A stretch of 64,000 nt of DNA, taken from the NCBI GenBank assembly GCA_016188005.1, contig JACPIQ010000097.1:1-64000 (forward strand), written 5' to 3'. Origin of the DNA: Candidatus Rokuibacteriota bacterium (GTDB taxonomy: Bacteria > Methylomirabilota > Methylomirabilia > Rokubacteriales > CSP1-6). Shown piece by piece: positions 15,622-26,374 of the stretch (positions are counted from its first letter, which is position 1; every line of letters starts with the position of its first letter). A model generated the notes under the pieces. That model saw nothing but the letters and a program-made list of their open reading frames with translations. It was not told the DNA's origin and did no database searches. Position numbers and translations under genes: made by a program.

Positions 15622-16612
15622 ATGTCCTGCTCGCAGTGCGGCCACGGCAATCCGGCCACGGCCAGGTTCTGCAACAACTGAGGAGCCCAGATCGAGACGG
15701 CCTGCCCAGCCTGCGGCCGGGCCAACCCGCCGGGCAGCCGCTTCTGCAACGCGTGTGGCGAGGCCCTCGGCCCGCGGCCGTCCCCGGCCCCGGCTGCCTC
15801 GCCCCGGACGGGTCCGGCGGCCTACACGCCCAAGCACCTGGCCGCGCGCATCCTCGCCTCCCGCGAGACGCTCGCCGGCGAGCGCAAGCAGGTCACCGTT
15901 CTCTTCGCCGACCTCAAGGGCTCCATGGAGCTGCTCGCCGACCGCGATCCCGAGGAGGCGCGCCGGCTCCTCGACCCGGTCCTCGAGCACATGATGGAGG
16001 CCGTGCACCACTACGAGGGCACGGTCAACCAGGTCATGGGCGACGGGATCATGGCGCTGTTCGGCGCGCCCCTCGCCCATGAGGACCACGCCCGCCGCGC
16101 CTGCTACGCAGCCCTCCGCATGCTGGCGAGCGTGGAGCGCTACGGTGACGCGGCGCGGCGCAGCCACGGCGTGCCCATCCAGATCCGCGTCGGCCTCAAC
16201 TCCGGCGAGGTGGGTCCGCGCCATCGGCGGCGACCTGCACATGGACTACACCGCGGTGGGGCAGACGACCCACCTGGCGGCCCGCATGGAGCAGATGGCC
16301 AAGCCGGGCTCCATCCTCCTGGCGCCGGCAACCCTGGGTCTCGTCGAGGGATACGTGCAGGTCCGATCCCTGGGGGCGGCGTCCGTCAAGGGGCTCGGCG
16401 ACCCCGTGGAGGTCTTCGAGCTGGTGGCCGCCACAGCGACCCGGACGCGCCTGCAGGTCGCCGCCGCGCGGGGCCTCACCCGCCTCGTCGGACGCGACGC
16501 CGAGCTCGAGCACATGCGCCAAGCCCTCGAGCGGGCGCGGGCCGGGCACGGACAGGTCGTCGCCCTCGTGGGCGAGCCGGGTGTGGGCAAATCCCGGCTG
16601 GCATGGGAGCTC
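15622..16612 (+). pseudogene. Broken adenylate/guanylate cyclase with zinc ribbon (nonsense, frameshift and truncation)
   Basis: A decayed relative of the intact gene at 47925-51515. It begins MSCSQCGHGNPATARFCNN, then TGA at 15679-15681 stands where Cys is expected, after which GAQIETACPACGRANPPGSR continues in frame. The cyclase domain (ERKQVTVLFADLKGSMELLA, QVMGDGIMALFG) is readable to NSGEV, where a shift near 16212 moves the frame to RAIGGDLHMDYTAVGQTTHL. Homology stops in the Walker A region at VGEPGVGKSRLAWEL (16612), 41 nt from a tRNA-Glu. The AAA remainder and TPR part are absent. Three independent lesions make function very unlikely. Confidence 0.92.
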
Positions 16613-16653
16613 GCTCCTAGCGAGAACCCCGGGACTTCACGCCGATTCTTTGG

Positions 16654-16732
16654 TGGTGACCCCGGCGGGATTCGAACCCGCGATCTCGACCTTGAAAGGG
16701 TCGCGTCCTTGGCCAGGCTAGACGACGGGGTC
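16654..16732 (-). tRNA. tRNA-Glu (TTC), CCA encoded
   Basis: Complete cloverleaf on the minus strand. The acceptor GACCCCG pairs with CGGGGTC, followed by ACCA; the anticodon arm is CGACC-CTTTCAA-GGTCG with anticodon TTC; the T arm is GCGGG-TTCGAAT-CCCGC. Its 3' end faces the truncated end of the cyclase pseudogene, 41 nt away. Confidence 0.95.
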
Positions 16733-16822
16733 TAAACGCTCATCACTGCGGCGAAAGCACGCGCATCATAGCAGACGGCGGCGGCCGCGACAACCGCGCC
16801 CACGGGCGCGGGCTCTCTGCTC

Positions 16823-18010
<1,188 letters not shown>

Positions 18011-18248
18011 CGGCCTGCCTCCCTCATCGATTATGATCGGGTCCGTAGCCGGCGTGCGCGAGCGAACAGAGCCGGGGGCGAGTATACGCGACTCCGGGAC
18101 CGCCGCGGAGACCTGGTTGCCGGCCCCGAGGAGGGGACGCGCATCCGGGCGTCGCCACAGCAGGACACCGGCTCGGGCGGGCCGAGCTCGTTGGGGCCAC
18201 CCGCGGAGTCGACCGACGCAGCCCCTGAGTCAACGAGGAGGAGCCCTG

Positions 18249-18638
18249 ATGGCACAGAAGTCTGTCGTCCTCACCGACCGCGCGCCAGGCCCGTTCCGCG
18301 GCGCGCCCTACTCCCAGGCCATCCGCGTCGGCGATCTGGTCTTCGTCTCGGGCCAGCTCCCGGTGAAGGCGGGGACCTCGGCGATCGCCGGCGCCACCAT
18401 CCAGGAGCAGACCGAGCAGGTGATGGCCAACCTGAAAGCCATCCTCGAGGCTGCCGGCAGCGGGCTCGACCGCCTGGTCAAGACCACGGTGTTTCTCGCG
18501 CACCTCGAGGACTTCCCGGGGATGAACGAGGTCTATCGCCGCCACGCCGGCGAGGCCCCACCCGCCCGTTCCACCGTCGGCGGCGCTACGCTGCCGCAGG
18601 ACGCGCTGGTCGAGATCGAGGCCATCGGGCATGTGTGA
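18249..18638 (+). CDS. RidA family (YjgF/YER057c/UK114) enamine/imine deaminase-like protein
   Basis: Members hydrolyse reactive enamine/imine intermediates released by PLP enzymes. The 129 residues contain APYSQAIRVGDLVFVSGQLP, QVMANLKAILEAAGSGLDRL and ARSTVGGATLPQDALVEIEA; the Arg in ARSTV is the conserved substrate-binding residue of active RidA proteins. GAGGAG precedes ATG 18249 by about 6-8 nt. It is divergent from the thiolase gene and monocistronic. Confidence 0.93.
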   Translation: MAQKSVVLTDRAPGPFRGAPYSQAIRVGDLVFVSGQLPVKAGTSAIAGATIQEQTEQVMANLKAILEAAGSGLDRLVKTTVFLAHLEDFPGMNEVYRRHAGEAPPARSTVGGATLPQDALVEIEAIGHV

Positions 18639-18653
18639 GCCCGTGCGGAGAGA

Positions 18654-18733
18654 TGGTAAGCCGTCCGGGGATCGAACCCGGGACCCCCTGCTTGAAAGTG
18701 GGCCAGCAGAACTTCTGGAGCTACCCCGGTCTT
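18654..18733 (-). pseudogene. Degenerate tRNA-like sequence
   Basis: On the minus strand the 3' half looks like a tRNA: T arm CCGGG-TTCGATC-CCCGG, then A, CGGCTT and ACCA. The 5' side AAGACCG could pair with CGGCTT only by bulging an A. The anticodon arm is abnormal: CTGCT and AGCAG enclose 12 nt containing CTTTCA rather than a 7-nt loop, and no regular D stem forms. Probably a decayed tRNA, or the 3'-end scar left by an integrated element; not a convincing tRNA-Sec. Confidence 0.5.
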
Positions 18734-18875
18734 GTGGCGGGCGCAGGGCTTGGGGGGCCATGCCACCGCCCCCTGCCGTCTTTGGTAGTTGATCGGGGAC
18801 TCGTCGCCGAGGTGGAGTGGTGCCGGCGTTTGCGGATCGTCACGGTGTGAGAGCGAACCATCCTTGGTCTCTCTT

Positions 18876-21014
18876 TCATGGGCGGGTCGTCAGCACGAGC
18901 CGGGCATCGACGACGCTGAGCCCGTCCGGGTAGGCCAGGACGGGGTTCAGGTCAAGTTCCCCAACGTGGGGACAGGTCGCGACGAGGTCGGAGACCCGGA
19001 GCAGGAGCTGGACGAGGCTGCTCCGGTCCACCGGAGGGCCCCCCCGGAAGCCCCCCAGCACCGCGGAGCCCCGGACCTCGTCGAGCATGTCCCGGGCATC
19101 CTGCTCGGCAAGCGGCGCCACCCGGAAGGCCACGTCCCTCAGCGCCTCCACCATGACACCGCCCAGCCCGAACATGACCACAGGCCCGAACTGGCGGTCG
19201 CGGACCGCGCCGACGATGACCTCTTGCCCGGCGGGCATCATCGGCGAGACGAGGACACCCCGGATCTCAGCGTCAGGCCGCCAGCGGCGGGCGCCGGCGA
19301 GGATCCCGGCGAAGGCCGCGCGGATGGCGTCCTCGCCGGAGACGTTGAGCCTGACCCCGCCCGCTTCCGACTTGTGCAGGATGTCGGGCGAGACGATCTT
19401 CATGGCCACGGGGGTACCAAACGCAGCCGCTGCCGCGACGGCGACGTCGGCACTGGGTGCCAGGACGAAGTCGGCCACCGCCACGCCGTGGCGGCGCAAC
19501 AGCAGCCGGACCTCGTGCTCGAGGAGGCGGTCCCGACCGAGGCGGAGGGCCTCGGCGACCTCGGCGGGCGTCTCCGGCGGCGTCTCCGGCAGCGCGAAAT
19601 CACCCCGTGCCTCCACCCGCTCCAGGTCGGCCCCGCGGCGGGCGAGCACGGAGATCGAGGCCGCGGCGATCTCGAGGGACTCGTGGACCGGCACGCCGTG
19701 CTGCCGCAGGATCTCATGGGCCTCGGGCTTGAGCCCCGCATAGCAGCTCTGAACGACGAGCGGGAGACCGGTCTCCTTGACGAGCGCGCCGAGACGGAGC
19801 GCGGTGGCATCCTCGATCGGGCCGAGCGCTTCGGCGAAGCGGATCCTGTAGCCGCCGAACAGCCCCACGATCAGCAGCGCGTCCACGCCGGGGTCGGCCA
19901 GGCAGTGCGCGGCGCACGCGGCGAAGAGCCCGGGGTCGGCATCGGTGGCGCCGGCCACGTCCACAGGGTTGTTCACGGTGGCCGCCGCGTGCAGGATCGA
20001 GCGGAGCTTCTGCTGCGTCTCCGCCGACAGCTCGGGGACTTCGAGGCCGTCGGCGCTGAGCGCGTCGGCCGCCAGCGTGGCGTGGCCGCCGCCGTCGGCC
20101 AGGACGGCGACGCGATTGCCGCGCATCGGCGGCAGCGTGGTGAGCGCCTCGGCGGCCGGCAGCAGCTCGTCGGAGCGGCGCACGCTGATGACCCCCGCCT
20201 GCCTCAGCGCGGCCTGGGCCACCACCGCACTGCCGGCGAGCGCGCCGGTGTGGGAGCTGGCCGACCGCTGGCCCACCTCCGAGCGGCCGCCCTTGAGGAG
20301 GAGCACGGGCTTCCGGCGGACCGTCTCGCGCGCGGCGCGCAGGAAGGCTCGGCCGTCCTTGAATCCCTCGACGTACATCAGAACCAGGTCCGTGTCGGCG
20401 TCCTCCCGAAAGTAGCGGAGGTACTCGTCCCAGCGGATGTCCGCCTCGTTGCCCACGCCGACGTAGGCGCTGAAGCCGAGGCGGCTTGTCGCCGAGGCCT
20501 CCACCATCACGGCCAGGGCCATGTTCCCGCTCTGGCAGAGCAGCGCCAGCCGGCCGGGCCGGACGTTGCGGACGCCGACCAGGTTCAGCCGATGGGGCAG
20601 GTTGAACAGGCCCGACGTGTTGGGGCCCACGAGCCGGATCCCGTGGCGATGCGCGCGTTCGACGATCTCGGCCTCGAGCGCGCGGCCCTCGCGGCCCGTC
20701 TCCGCGAAGCCGACCGCGATCACGACCGCGCCCCGGACGCCCTTCCGCCCGCAGTCCTCCAGAACCTCGGGCACAGTGAGCGCCGGCGTGACGATCAGGG
20801 CGAGGTCCACGGGACCCGGGATCGCCGAGACGCGCGGGTAGACCTGGAGCCCCAGGATTTCCGCCCCGCGGGGGTTGACGGGATAGATGGCACCCGGGAA
20901 GCGGTCCTCCTGGAGGGTGCGGATCGCCTGGAACCCCCTCTTGGTCTCGTCGTTCGAGGCCCCGACGATCGCGACCGACCGCGGGCGCAGGATCGCCTCG
21001 AGGTCGCTCTTCAT
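18876..21014 (-). CDS. Acetate/acyl--CoA ligase (ADP-forming), fused alpha and beta subunits
   Basis: Interconverts acyl-CoA, ADP and phosphate with a carboxylic acid, CoA and ATP. The 712 residues hold an N-terminal CoA-binding domain (VAIVGASNDETKRG near 14-27), succinyl-CoA-synthetase-like domains with the phosphorylated His255 in SSHTGALAGS, and a C-terminal ATP-grasp domain (about 490-705) with GTPVAMKIVSPDILHKSEAG and GELDLNPVLAYPDG. It is the last gene of the TAXI-TRAP operon, 3 nt after the enoyl-CoA hydratase. A role in activating an imported carboxylic acid is likely. It could also belong to the protein-acetyltransferase-related Pat group, but no GNAT domain is present. Confidence 0.9.
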   Translation of the reverse strand: MKSDLEAILRPRSVAIVGASNDETKRGFQAIRTLQEDRFPGAIYPVNPRGAEILGLQVYPRVSAIPGPVDLALIVTPALTVPEVLEDCGRKGVRGAVVIAVGFAETGREGRALEAEIVERAHRHGIRLVGPNTSGLFNLPHRLNLVGVRNVRPGRLALLCQSGNMALAVMVEASATSRLGFSAYVGVGNEADIRWDEYLRYFREDADTDLVLMYVEGFKDGRAFLRAARETVRRKPVLLLKGGRSEVGQRSASSHTGALAGSAVVAQAALRQAGVISVRRSDELLPAAEALTTLPPMRGNRVAVLADGGGHATLAADALSADGLEVPELSAETQQKLRSILHAAATVNNPVDVAGATDADPGLFAACAAHCLADPGVDALLIVGLFGGYRIRFAEALGPIEDATALRLGALVKETGLPLVVQSCYAGLKPEAHEILRQHGVPVHESLEIAAASISVLARRGADLERVEARGDFALPETPPETPAEVAEALRLGRDRLLEHEVRLLLRRHGVAVADFVLAPSADVAVAAAAAFGTPVAMKIVSPDILHKSEAGGVRLNVSGEDAIRAAFAGILAGARRWRPDAEIRGVLVSPMMPAGQEVIVGAVRDRQFGPVVMFGLGGVMVEALRDVAFRVAPLAEQDARDMLDEVRGSAVLGGFRGGPPVDRSSLVQLLLRVSDLVATCPHVGELDLNPVLAYPDGLSVVDARLVLTTRP

Positions 21015-21017
21015 GGC

Positions 21018-21809
21018 TCAGATCCCCCTGAAGGCGGGCGGGCGCTTCTCGGTGAAGGCCCGGACGCCCTCCTTCCAGTCCTCGGTGCTCATGCAGGCCA
21101 CCAAGGCGCCCACCTCGGCGCTCATGGCCGTCTTGGGATCGAGCCGGGAGTGGCGGTTCAGGTGCGCCTTGGCGAATCGCAGCGAAAGAGGGGCTTGGCC
21201 GGCAAGGGCAGTCGCCAGCGCCTCGGCCTCCACGTGGAGCTGTGCGAGCGGGACCGCCTTCGTGGCCAGGCCGAGGGTCACCGCCTGCCGGCCGGTGAAG
21301 CGGCCGCCGAGCATGATCAGCTCCCGGGCCTTGCCGAGCCCCACCAGCTCCGGCAGGAGGTAGGTGAGCCCCCCGCCGAGATAGGTGCCGAGCCCGACCT
21401 CCGGGAACCCCATCTCTGCCTCCTCGGCCATGACGACGAAGTCGCAGCTCAACGCCATCTCGGCGCCGGCGCCGAGCGCGTAACCGTTGACGGCCGCGAC
21501 GACCGGCTTGGGGCAATCCTGGAGGCGCGCGCACGCGCGCTGGCCGGCCCACGCGTAGGCGCCCTTCTCCGCCGCCGTCCGCTCCCGCTCGCGATGGGCT
21601 TTGAGATCCGCGCCGACGCAGAAGGCCCGGCCCTCGCCGCCCACGACGATCGCTCGGACGCCGCCGTCCTGCTCCGCATCCGTCACAGCCGCCTCGAGGG
21701 CTTCGTAGAGCGGCTCGGAGACCGCGTTGAGCCGGTGCGGACGGTTCAGGCGGATCCAGGCAATCCGCTCCCGCCTGTCGTAGAGAATAGGGCGCTCAGA
21801 TTCGGGCAA
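21018..21809 (-). CDS. Enoyl-CoA hydratase/isomerase family protein
   Basis: Crotonase-fold enzyme of 263 residues, probably hydrating a 2-enoyl-CoA. It shows IAWIRLNRPHRLNAVSEPLY, the oxyanion-hole segments GRAFCVGADLKAH and NGYALGAGAEMALSCDFVVM, and FPEVGLGTYLGGGLTYL, where the Glu is one of the usual catalytic acids. It lies 49 nt after the RpiR gene and 3 nt before the CoA ligase. Together they suggest CoA-activated breakdown of the TRAP substrate. Confidence 0.9.
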   Translation of the reverse strand: MPESERPILYDRRERIAWIRLNRPHRLNAVSEPLYEALEAAVTDAEQDGGVRAIVVGGEGRAFCVGADLKAHRERERTAAEKGAYAWAGQRACARLQDCPKPVVAAVNGYALGAGAEMALSCDFVVMAEEAEMGFPEVGLGTYLGGGLTYLLPELVGLGKARELIMLGGRFTGRQAVTLGLATKAVPLAQLHVEAEALATALAGQAPLSLRFAKAHLNRHSRLDPKTAMSAEVGALVACMSTEDWKEGVRAFTEKRPPAFRGI

Positions 21810-21858
21810 GTCGTGTCCTCCTGTCCGCTGCGCGTTGTCGTTCCAGCACGCCGGCCAT

Positions 21859-22755
21859 TCAGAGGTACAGGCGCGCGTCCTTCCAGCGCTCCTCGAACTC
21901 GGCCAGCCGTCGCGTCGCGCGGCGGGGATTTCGGGAGGCGATCAACGTGACCAGGGCGTTCACGAGGCTGAGCGGCGCGACGTAGGACTCGATGATGGAC
22001 TTCAGATCCGTGCGGGCCACGAGCGCGACGTCCCCCTGCTGGGCCAGCGGCGAGGTGGCCTTGTCGGTGATGACGACGGTCCGGGCTCCGCGGCCCTTGG
22101 CCTGCATCAGGACCTCGTAGGTCTGACGGGTGTAGCGCGCGAAGCTGATGGCGACGAGGACGTCGCGCGTGCCCAGCCCCGCCGTCTGCTCCGGCAGATC
22201 GCCGATCCCGGGGACGACGAGCCGAGACGTTCCCAACGTCAACTGCAGCCCGAAGTGGAGGAACACCGCCACTGCATGGGCGCTGCGCAGGCCCAGGACG
22301 TAGACGTGCCGGGCGCCTATGATGGCGTCCGCTGCCCGCGCCAGCGAAGCCCGATCGACATCCCCATGGGTGCGGCGCAGGTTCTCCAGGTCGCTCGCGA
22401 AGACCTGCGCGACGACGTCCCGCCCGCCCCGCCGGCCACCGGCCGCCTCTTCCAGGCGGCTCACCGTCGAGCGTTCGGCCCGGACCAGGTTCCGGAAGGC
22501 CTCCTGGAGCTCCGGGAAGCCCTCGTAGCCGAGGGCCCCGGCGAGCCGGGTGACCGTCGAGGTGCTGAGACCGATCCGCTCGGCGATCTGTCCGGCGGTG
22601 AGAAAGACTGCCTCGTCGTAGTTCTGGTAGAGATAGTCGGCCGCGCGGCGCTGCCCCTTCGAGAGCCTGGGGTGCGCCGCCAGGATGTGCTGCAGGAGTC
22701 GCGGCCGCACTGATCGGACCTCCCCGTCGGGCGAGCCCATCGCTGGTGCGCTCAC
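21859..22755 (-). CDS. MurR/RpiR family transcriptional regulator
   Basis: 298 residues: an N-terminal RpiR-type helix-turn-helix (about 20-95) with LTAGQIAERIGLSTSTVTRL and a C-terminal SIS domain (about 135-270) with HVYVLGLRSAHAVAVFLHFG and DVLVAISFARYTRQTYEVL. Members usually sense a sugar phosphate or organic acid bound by the SIS domain. The ATG overlaps the TRAP permease stop (ATGA). A palindrome over the -35 element at 26611-26626 is a plausible binding site. Confidence 0.92.
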   Translation of the reverse strand: MSAPAMGSPDGEVRSVRPRLLQHILAAHPRLSKGQRRAADYLYQNYDEAVFLTAGQIAERIGLSTSTVTRLAGALGYEGFPELQEAFRNLVRAERSTVSRLEEAAGGRRGGRDVVAQVFASDLENLRRTHGDVDRASLARAADAIIGARHVYVLGLRSAHAVAVFLHFGLQLTLGTSRLVVPGIGDLPEQTAGLGTRDVLVAISFARYTRQTYEVLMQAKGRGARTVVITDKATSPLAQQGDVALVARTDLKSIIESYVAPLSLVNALVTLIASRNPRRATRRLAEFEERWKDARLYL

Positions 22756-25316
22756 GCGCGCGCGGGTCTCCCGAGCCGCGCCCGCTGGGTGAAGAACACG
22801 AGCGCGACGATGCCCACGGCGGGCACGAAGACCCAGTGCGCCGATGGCCGACCCGTCGGCACCTTCACCGCCCCGATGCTCCAGCCCGGCTCGAATCCGC
22901 TCTTCTTGGCCTGGCTGCCGAACTTCACGCCGGCGACCTGGGCCTGACCTCCCAGCACGGTCACCGTGAGGCCCGCGTCGGCGAGGCGCCTTCGCCCGTC
23001 ACTGGGCGGGCCCACCTGCACCGCCACCGTCTTCCTGACACGTTCGCCCTCGACGTTCAACCCCTCGATCACCAGCACGAGACTGTCCTTGTCGGGCAGA
23101 CGCTTCGCCACCTCGAAGATCTGGCTGGCCGGCACTTCACGGTAGGGCTCGTACAGGCGGTCCACGAACCAGTCGGGACGGAACAGCATGAAGCAGGCCA
23201 GCAGCAGCGCCGCCGTCTCCCACCAGCGACTGCGGGTCTGGAAGTAGTTGAACGTGGCCGCGGTGAACAGCAGCGACGCGGCCGTGCCGGCGAGCGCTAC
23301 CAGGAGCATCTCGGTCCAGCTACGAACGCCGATGAACAGGAGTGCGGGGTTGAAGACGAAGACGAAGGGCAGGATCACGGTGCGCAGCGCGTAGACCGAG
23401 CCCTGGATCCCGGTCTTGATCGGGTCCTCGCCGGAGATCGCCGCGGCGGCGAAGGTCGCCAGCCCGACGGGCGGCGTGATGTCGCCCATGATGCCGTAAT
23501 AGAAGACGAACAGGTGCACCGCGATCAGCGGAATAACGAGGCCCGCCTCGGCGCCCAGCTCCACGACCACCGGCGCCATCAAGGTCGCCACCAGGATGTA
23601 GTTGGCCGTGGTGGGCACCCCCATGCCCAGCACGAGGCACACGACCGCCGTGAAGAGCAGCATCAGGACCACGTTCCCCTGGGAGACCACCTCCACGAAG
23701 TCGGTCATCCTCAGGCCGAGGCCGGTCAGGGTGATGGCCCCGACGATGATGCCCGCGCACGCCGTCGCGACCGCGATGCCCACCATGCTGCGCGCCCCGT
23801 CGTCGAGGCCCCTCACGACCTCCTCCACGCCCTGGCGGAGGCCCGCGGCGATTCCCCCCTGGCCGCGGAACACGGCCAGGAGCGGCCGCTGCGTGATCAT
23901 CAGGGCCAGCAGCGTCGCCGTGGCCCAGAACGCCGAGAGCCCGGGGGACAATTCCTCGATCATGAGGGACCAGATCAGCACGCCGATCGGGATGAGGAAA
24001 TGCAGCCCCGCCTGCACAGTCGGCCAGGTCTCGGGCAGGATGGGACGATTGACGTCGATGGCCGTCGGCAGGTCCGGGCACCGGCTCGACGTGTAGAGCA
24101 GCGCGACGTACAGGGCGGCAAGCAGCGGGCCCAGCGCCCAGGGCGCGGCCGGCCCCAGCAGCGCCCGCACCCCGATCGTGACGAAATAAACCAGGCCCAG
24201 CACCGCGATCGTGCCCGACAGCCCCAGTCCCCACGCGAGCAGTCTCTTCCTGACCGTCCGCTCACGTGCGTGCGCCATGGGCTGCATGCCGAGCTTGAGC
24301 GCCTCGAGGTGCACGATGTAGAAGAGCGAGATGTAGGAGAGCGTCGCCGGCAGGAAGGCGTGCTTGATGATGTCGGTGTAGGGGATGCCGACGTACTCCA
24401 CCATCAGGAACGCCGCCGCCCCCATCACAGGCGGCATGATCTGGCCATCGACGGAGGACGCGGTCTCGATGGCGCCCGCCTTGACTCCACCGTAGCCGGC
24501 CTTCTTCATGAGCGGGATCGTGAAGATGCCGCCCGAGACCACGTTCGACACGGAGGAGCCGGAGATCAGGCCGTTCAGGGCCGAAGAGACCACGGCGACC
24601 TTCGCCGGCCCGCCCCGGAGGTGCCCCAGCATCGCGAAGGACACCTGCATCATGTAGTTGCCGGCGCCGGCGCGATCGAGGAGGGCGCCGAAGAGCACGT
24701 AGATGAAGATGTAGCCCACCGACACGCCGAGGGCGATTCCGTACACGCCCTCGGTGGTCAGCCACATGTGCGACAGGAGCCGGGTGACGGAGGCCCCCTT
24801 GTGGGCGATGACATCCGGCAGACGGGGACCGAGGAGAATGTAGGCGAGGAACATCATGGCGAGCGTCGCCATGGGGAGCCCGACGCTGCGCCGCGTGGCC
24901 TCCAGGAGGATCAGCATCCCGGCCGTGGCCGTCAGCACGTCCATCGTGCTCGGCTGGCCGGGGCGCTGGGCCACGCTGCTGTAGAACAGGAACAAGTAGC
25001 CGCCGCAGAAGGCGCCGGCCGCCGCGAGGAGCCAGTCCTGGGTCGGAATCCGGTCCCGCGGCGAGGACTTGAGGGCCGGGCAGGCGAGGAACGCAAGAAA
25101 GAGGCCCGTGGCCAGATGAATGGCACGGGCCTCGGTATCGTTGAGCACGCCGAAGCCGAGCGCGAACGGCAGCGGCGAGGCGTACCAGAGCTGGAACAGC
25201 GACCACAGGACGGCCATGCCGAACAGAATCCTGCCGGCAGAGCCGACCGCCTGGCGGCCGCCCGTATCGACGTCGGCGACGAGCTGCTGGAGGTTTGCAG
25301 CCCGCGTCAGCTCCAT
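22752..25316 (-). CDS. TRAP transporter fused permease (4TM/12TM) with C-terminal DUF3394
   Basis: Sodium- or proton-coupled importer partnered with a TAXI binding protein. The 854 residues include a small-subunit-like region (about 25-190), the large M-type permease (about 190-620) with SGSSVSNVVSGGIFTIPLMK and ASSVDGQIMPPVMGAAAFLM, and a C-terminal soluble DUF3394-type part before a last membrane helix near 830. ATG 25316 gives a family-like start; the open frame upstream to 25418 covers the end of the TAXI gene. Coupled by overlap to the RpiR gene. Confidence 0.92.
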   Translation of the reverse strand: MELTRAANLQQLVADVDTGGRQAVGSAGRILFGMAVLWSLFQLWYASPLPFALGFGVLNDTEARAIHLATGLFLAFLACPALKSSPRDRIPTQDWLLAAAGAFCGGYLFLFYSSVAQRPGQPSTMDVLTATAGMLILLEATRRSVGLPMATLAMMFLAYILLGPRLPDVIAHKGASVTRLLSHMWLTTEGVYGIALGVSVGYIFIYVLFGALLDRAGAGNYMMQVSFAMLGHLRGGPAKVAVVSSALNGLISGSSVSNVVSGGIFTIPLMKKAGYGGVKAGAIETASSVDGQIMPPVMGAAAFLMVEYVGIPYTDIIKHAFLPATLSYISLFYIVHLEALKLGMQPMAHARERTVRKRLLAWGLGLSGTIAVLGLVYFVTIGVRALLGPAAPWALGPLLAALYVALLYTSSRCPDLPTAIDVNRPILPETWPTVQAGLHFLIPIGVLIWSLMIEELSPGLSAFWATATLLALMITQRPLLAVFRGQGGIAAGLRQGVEEVVRGLDDGARSMVGIAVATACAGIIVGAITLTGLGLRMTDFVEVVSQGNVVLMLLFTAVVCLVLGMGVPTTANYILVATLMAPVVVELGAEAGLVIPLIAVHLFVFYYGIMGDITPPVGLATFAAAAISGEDPIKTGIQGSVYALRTVILPFVFVFNPALLFIGVRSWTEMLLVALAGTAASLLFTAATFNYFQTRSRWWETAALLLACFMLFRPDWFVDRLYEPYREVPASQIFEVAKRLPDKDSLVLVIEGLNVEGERVRKTVAVQVGPPSDGRRRLADAGLTVTVLGGQAQVAGVKFGSQAKKSGFEPGWSIGAVKVPTGRPSAHWVFVPAVGIVALVFFTQRARLGRPARA

Positions 25317-25350
25317 CGAGGCCACGGCTCCCGGCGAGCCGCGCAGGCCG

Positions 25351-26352
25351 CTACTTGACCCAGCCCTTCTCGCGGTAATACCGCAGCGCGCCCTCGTGCA
25401 GCGGTGCCGCCAGGCCATCCTTGATCATCTTCTCCGGCCTGAGCACGGCGAACGCCGGATGCAGCTTCTTGAAGTCGTCGAAGTTGTCGAAGACGGCCTT
25501 GACGACGTGGTAGATCACGTCGGCGGGGACGCTGGCCGAGCTGACGAAGGTCGCCAGCACGCCGAACGTCCGCGTCTCCTGGGGGTTGTTCGGGTACATC
25601 CCGCCGGGGATGACGGCATAGGCGTAATACGGCCGTGACTTCACCAGCGTGTCCACGGCCGGGCCGGTCAGCGACACGAGCTTCGCCCCGCACGTGGTTG
25701 TCGGATCCTGGATGTTCGCCGACGGGTGGCCGACGCCGTAGAAGAAGCCGTCGATCTTGCCATCGCAGAGCGCGGCCCCGTGCTCATCGGCCTTCAGCTC
25801 GGACGGCAGAGAGAAGTCGGACAACTTCCACCCCATGGCGGAGAGCAGCTCCTCCATGGATGCCCGCGTACCGGAGCCCGGGTTGCCCACGTTGAAGCGC
25901 TTCCCCTTGAAGTCCTCGAACCGCCGGACGCTCGCCTCCTTGCGCGCTGCGACGGTGAACGGCTCGGGGTGAAGCGAGAACACCGAGCGCAGGTCGCCGT
26001 ACGCGCCCGCGTCCTTGAACTGGGCGAGGCCCTTCGCCGCGTTGTAGTGCACGTCGGACTGGGCCACGCCCATGTCCAGCTCGCCGGCGCGGATCGTGTT
26101 GATGTTGAACACGGAGCCACCCGTGGATTCGACCGAGCAGCGGATGCCGCGCTTGGCGCGGTCCTTGTTGACCAGCCGGCAGATGGCGCCGCCGGAGGCG
26201 TAGTAGACGCCGGTGACCCCGCCGGTGCCGATGGTGACGAACCGCTGCTGGGCCTGCACCGGAGCGGGGGCGCCGGCGATGGCGAGTGTCAGGCCCGCAG
26301 CCAGGAGAGCGAATCCAGCGATGCCGCGCTTGCCGAGACCGGGCTTGTCCAT
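25351..26352 (-). CDS. TAXI-family TRAP transporter solute-binding protein
   Basis: Periplasmic receptor of the adjacent TRAP permease. The 333 residues have a Sec signal peptide ending about APAPVQAQQ, then [20 protein letters not shown], typical of TAXI proteins, and [22 protein letters not shown] 26352 has GGAGG 5 nt upstream; an ATG at 26367 adds five residues. Substrates of TAXI proteins include dicarboxylates and glutamate; the CoA ligase and enoyl-CoA hydratase downstream suggest an organic acid here. Confidence 0.92.
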   Translation of the reverse strand: MDKPGLGKRGIAGFALLAAGLTLAIAGAPAPVQAQQRFVTIGTGGVTGVYYASGGAICRLVNKDRAKRGIRCSVESTGGSVFNINTIRAGELDMGVAQSDVHYNAAKGLAQFKDAGAYGDLRSVFSLHPEPFTVAARKEASVRRFEDFKGKRFNVGNPGSGTRASMEELLSAMGWKLSDFSLPSELKADEHGAALCDGKIDGFFYGVGHPSANIQDPTTTCGAKLVSLTGPAVDTLVKSRPYYAYAVIPGGMYPNNPQETRTFGVLATFVSSASVPADVIYHVVKAVFDNFDDFKKLHPAFAVLRPEKMIKDGLAAPLHEGALRYYREKGWVK

Positions 26353-26374
26353 GGTCCCCTCCGTCACTGTGATC

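Noticed and set aside
15679-15681. TGA in the cyclase zinc ribbon as a selenocysteine or programmed read-through site
   Set aside because: The same gene also has a frameshift and a truncation, no SECIS-like hairpin was seen, and the intact relative uses ordinary Cys codons.
18654-18733. tRNA-Sec or suppressor tRNA reading of the tRNA-like sequence
   Set aside because: The stem around TCA does not pair, there is no long variable arm or extended acceptor, and no selenoprotein gene was seen.
18789-21950. 1053-codon plus-strand frame opposite the CoA ligase and enoyl-CoA hydratase
   Set aside because: Shadow of two well-supported genes; composition dominated by Arg/Gly/His/Asp.
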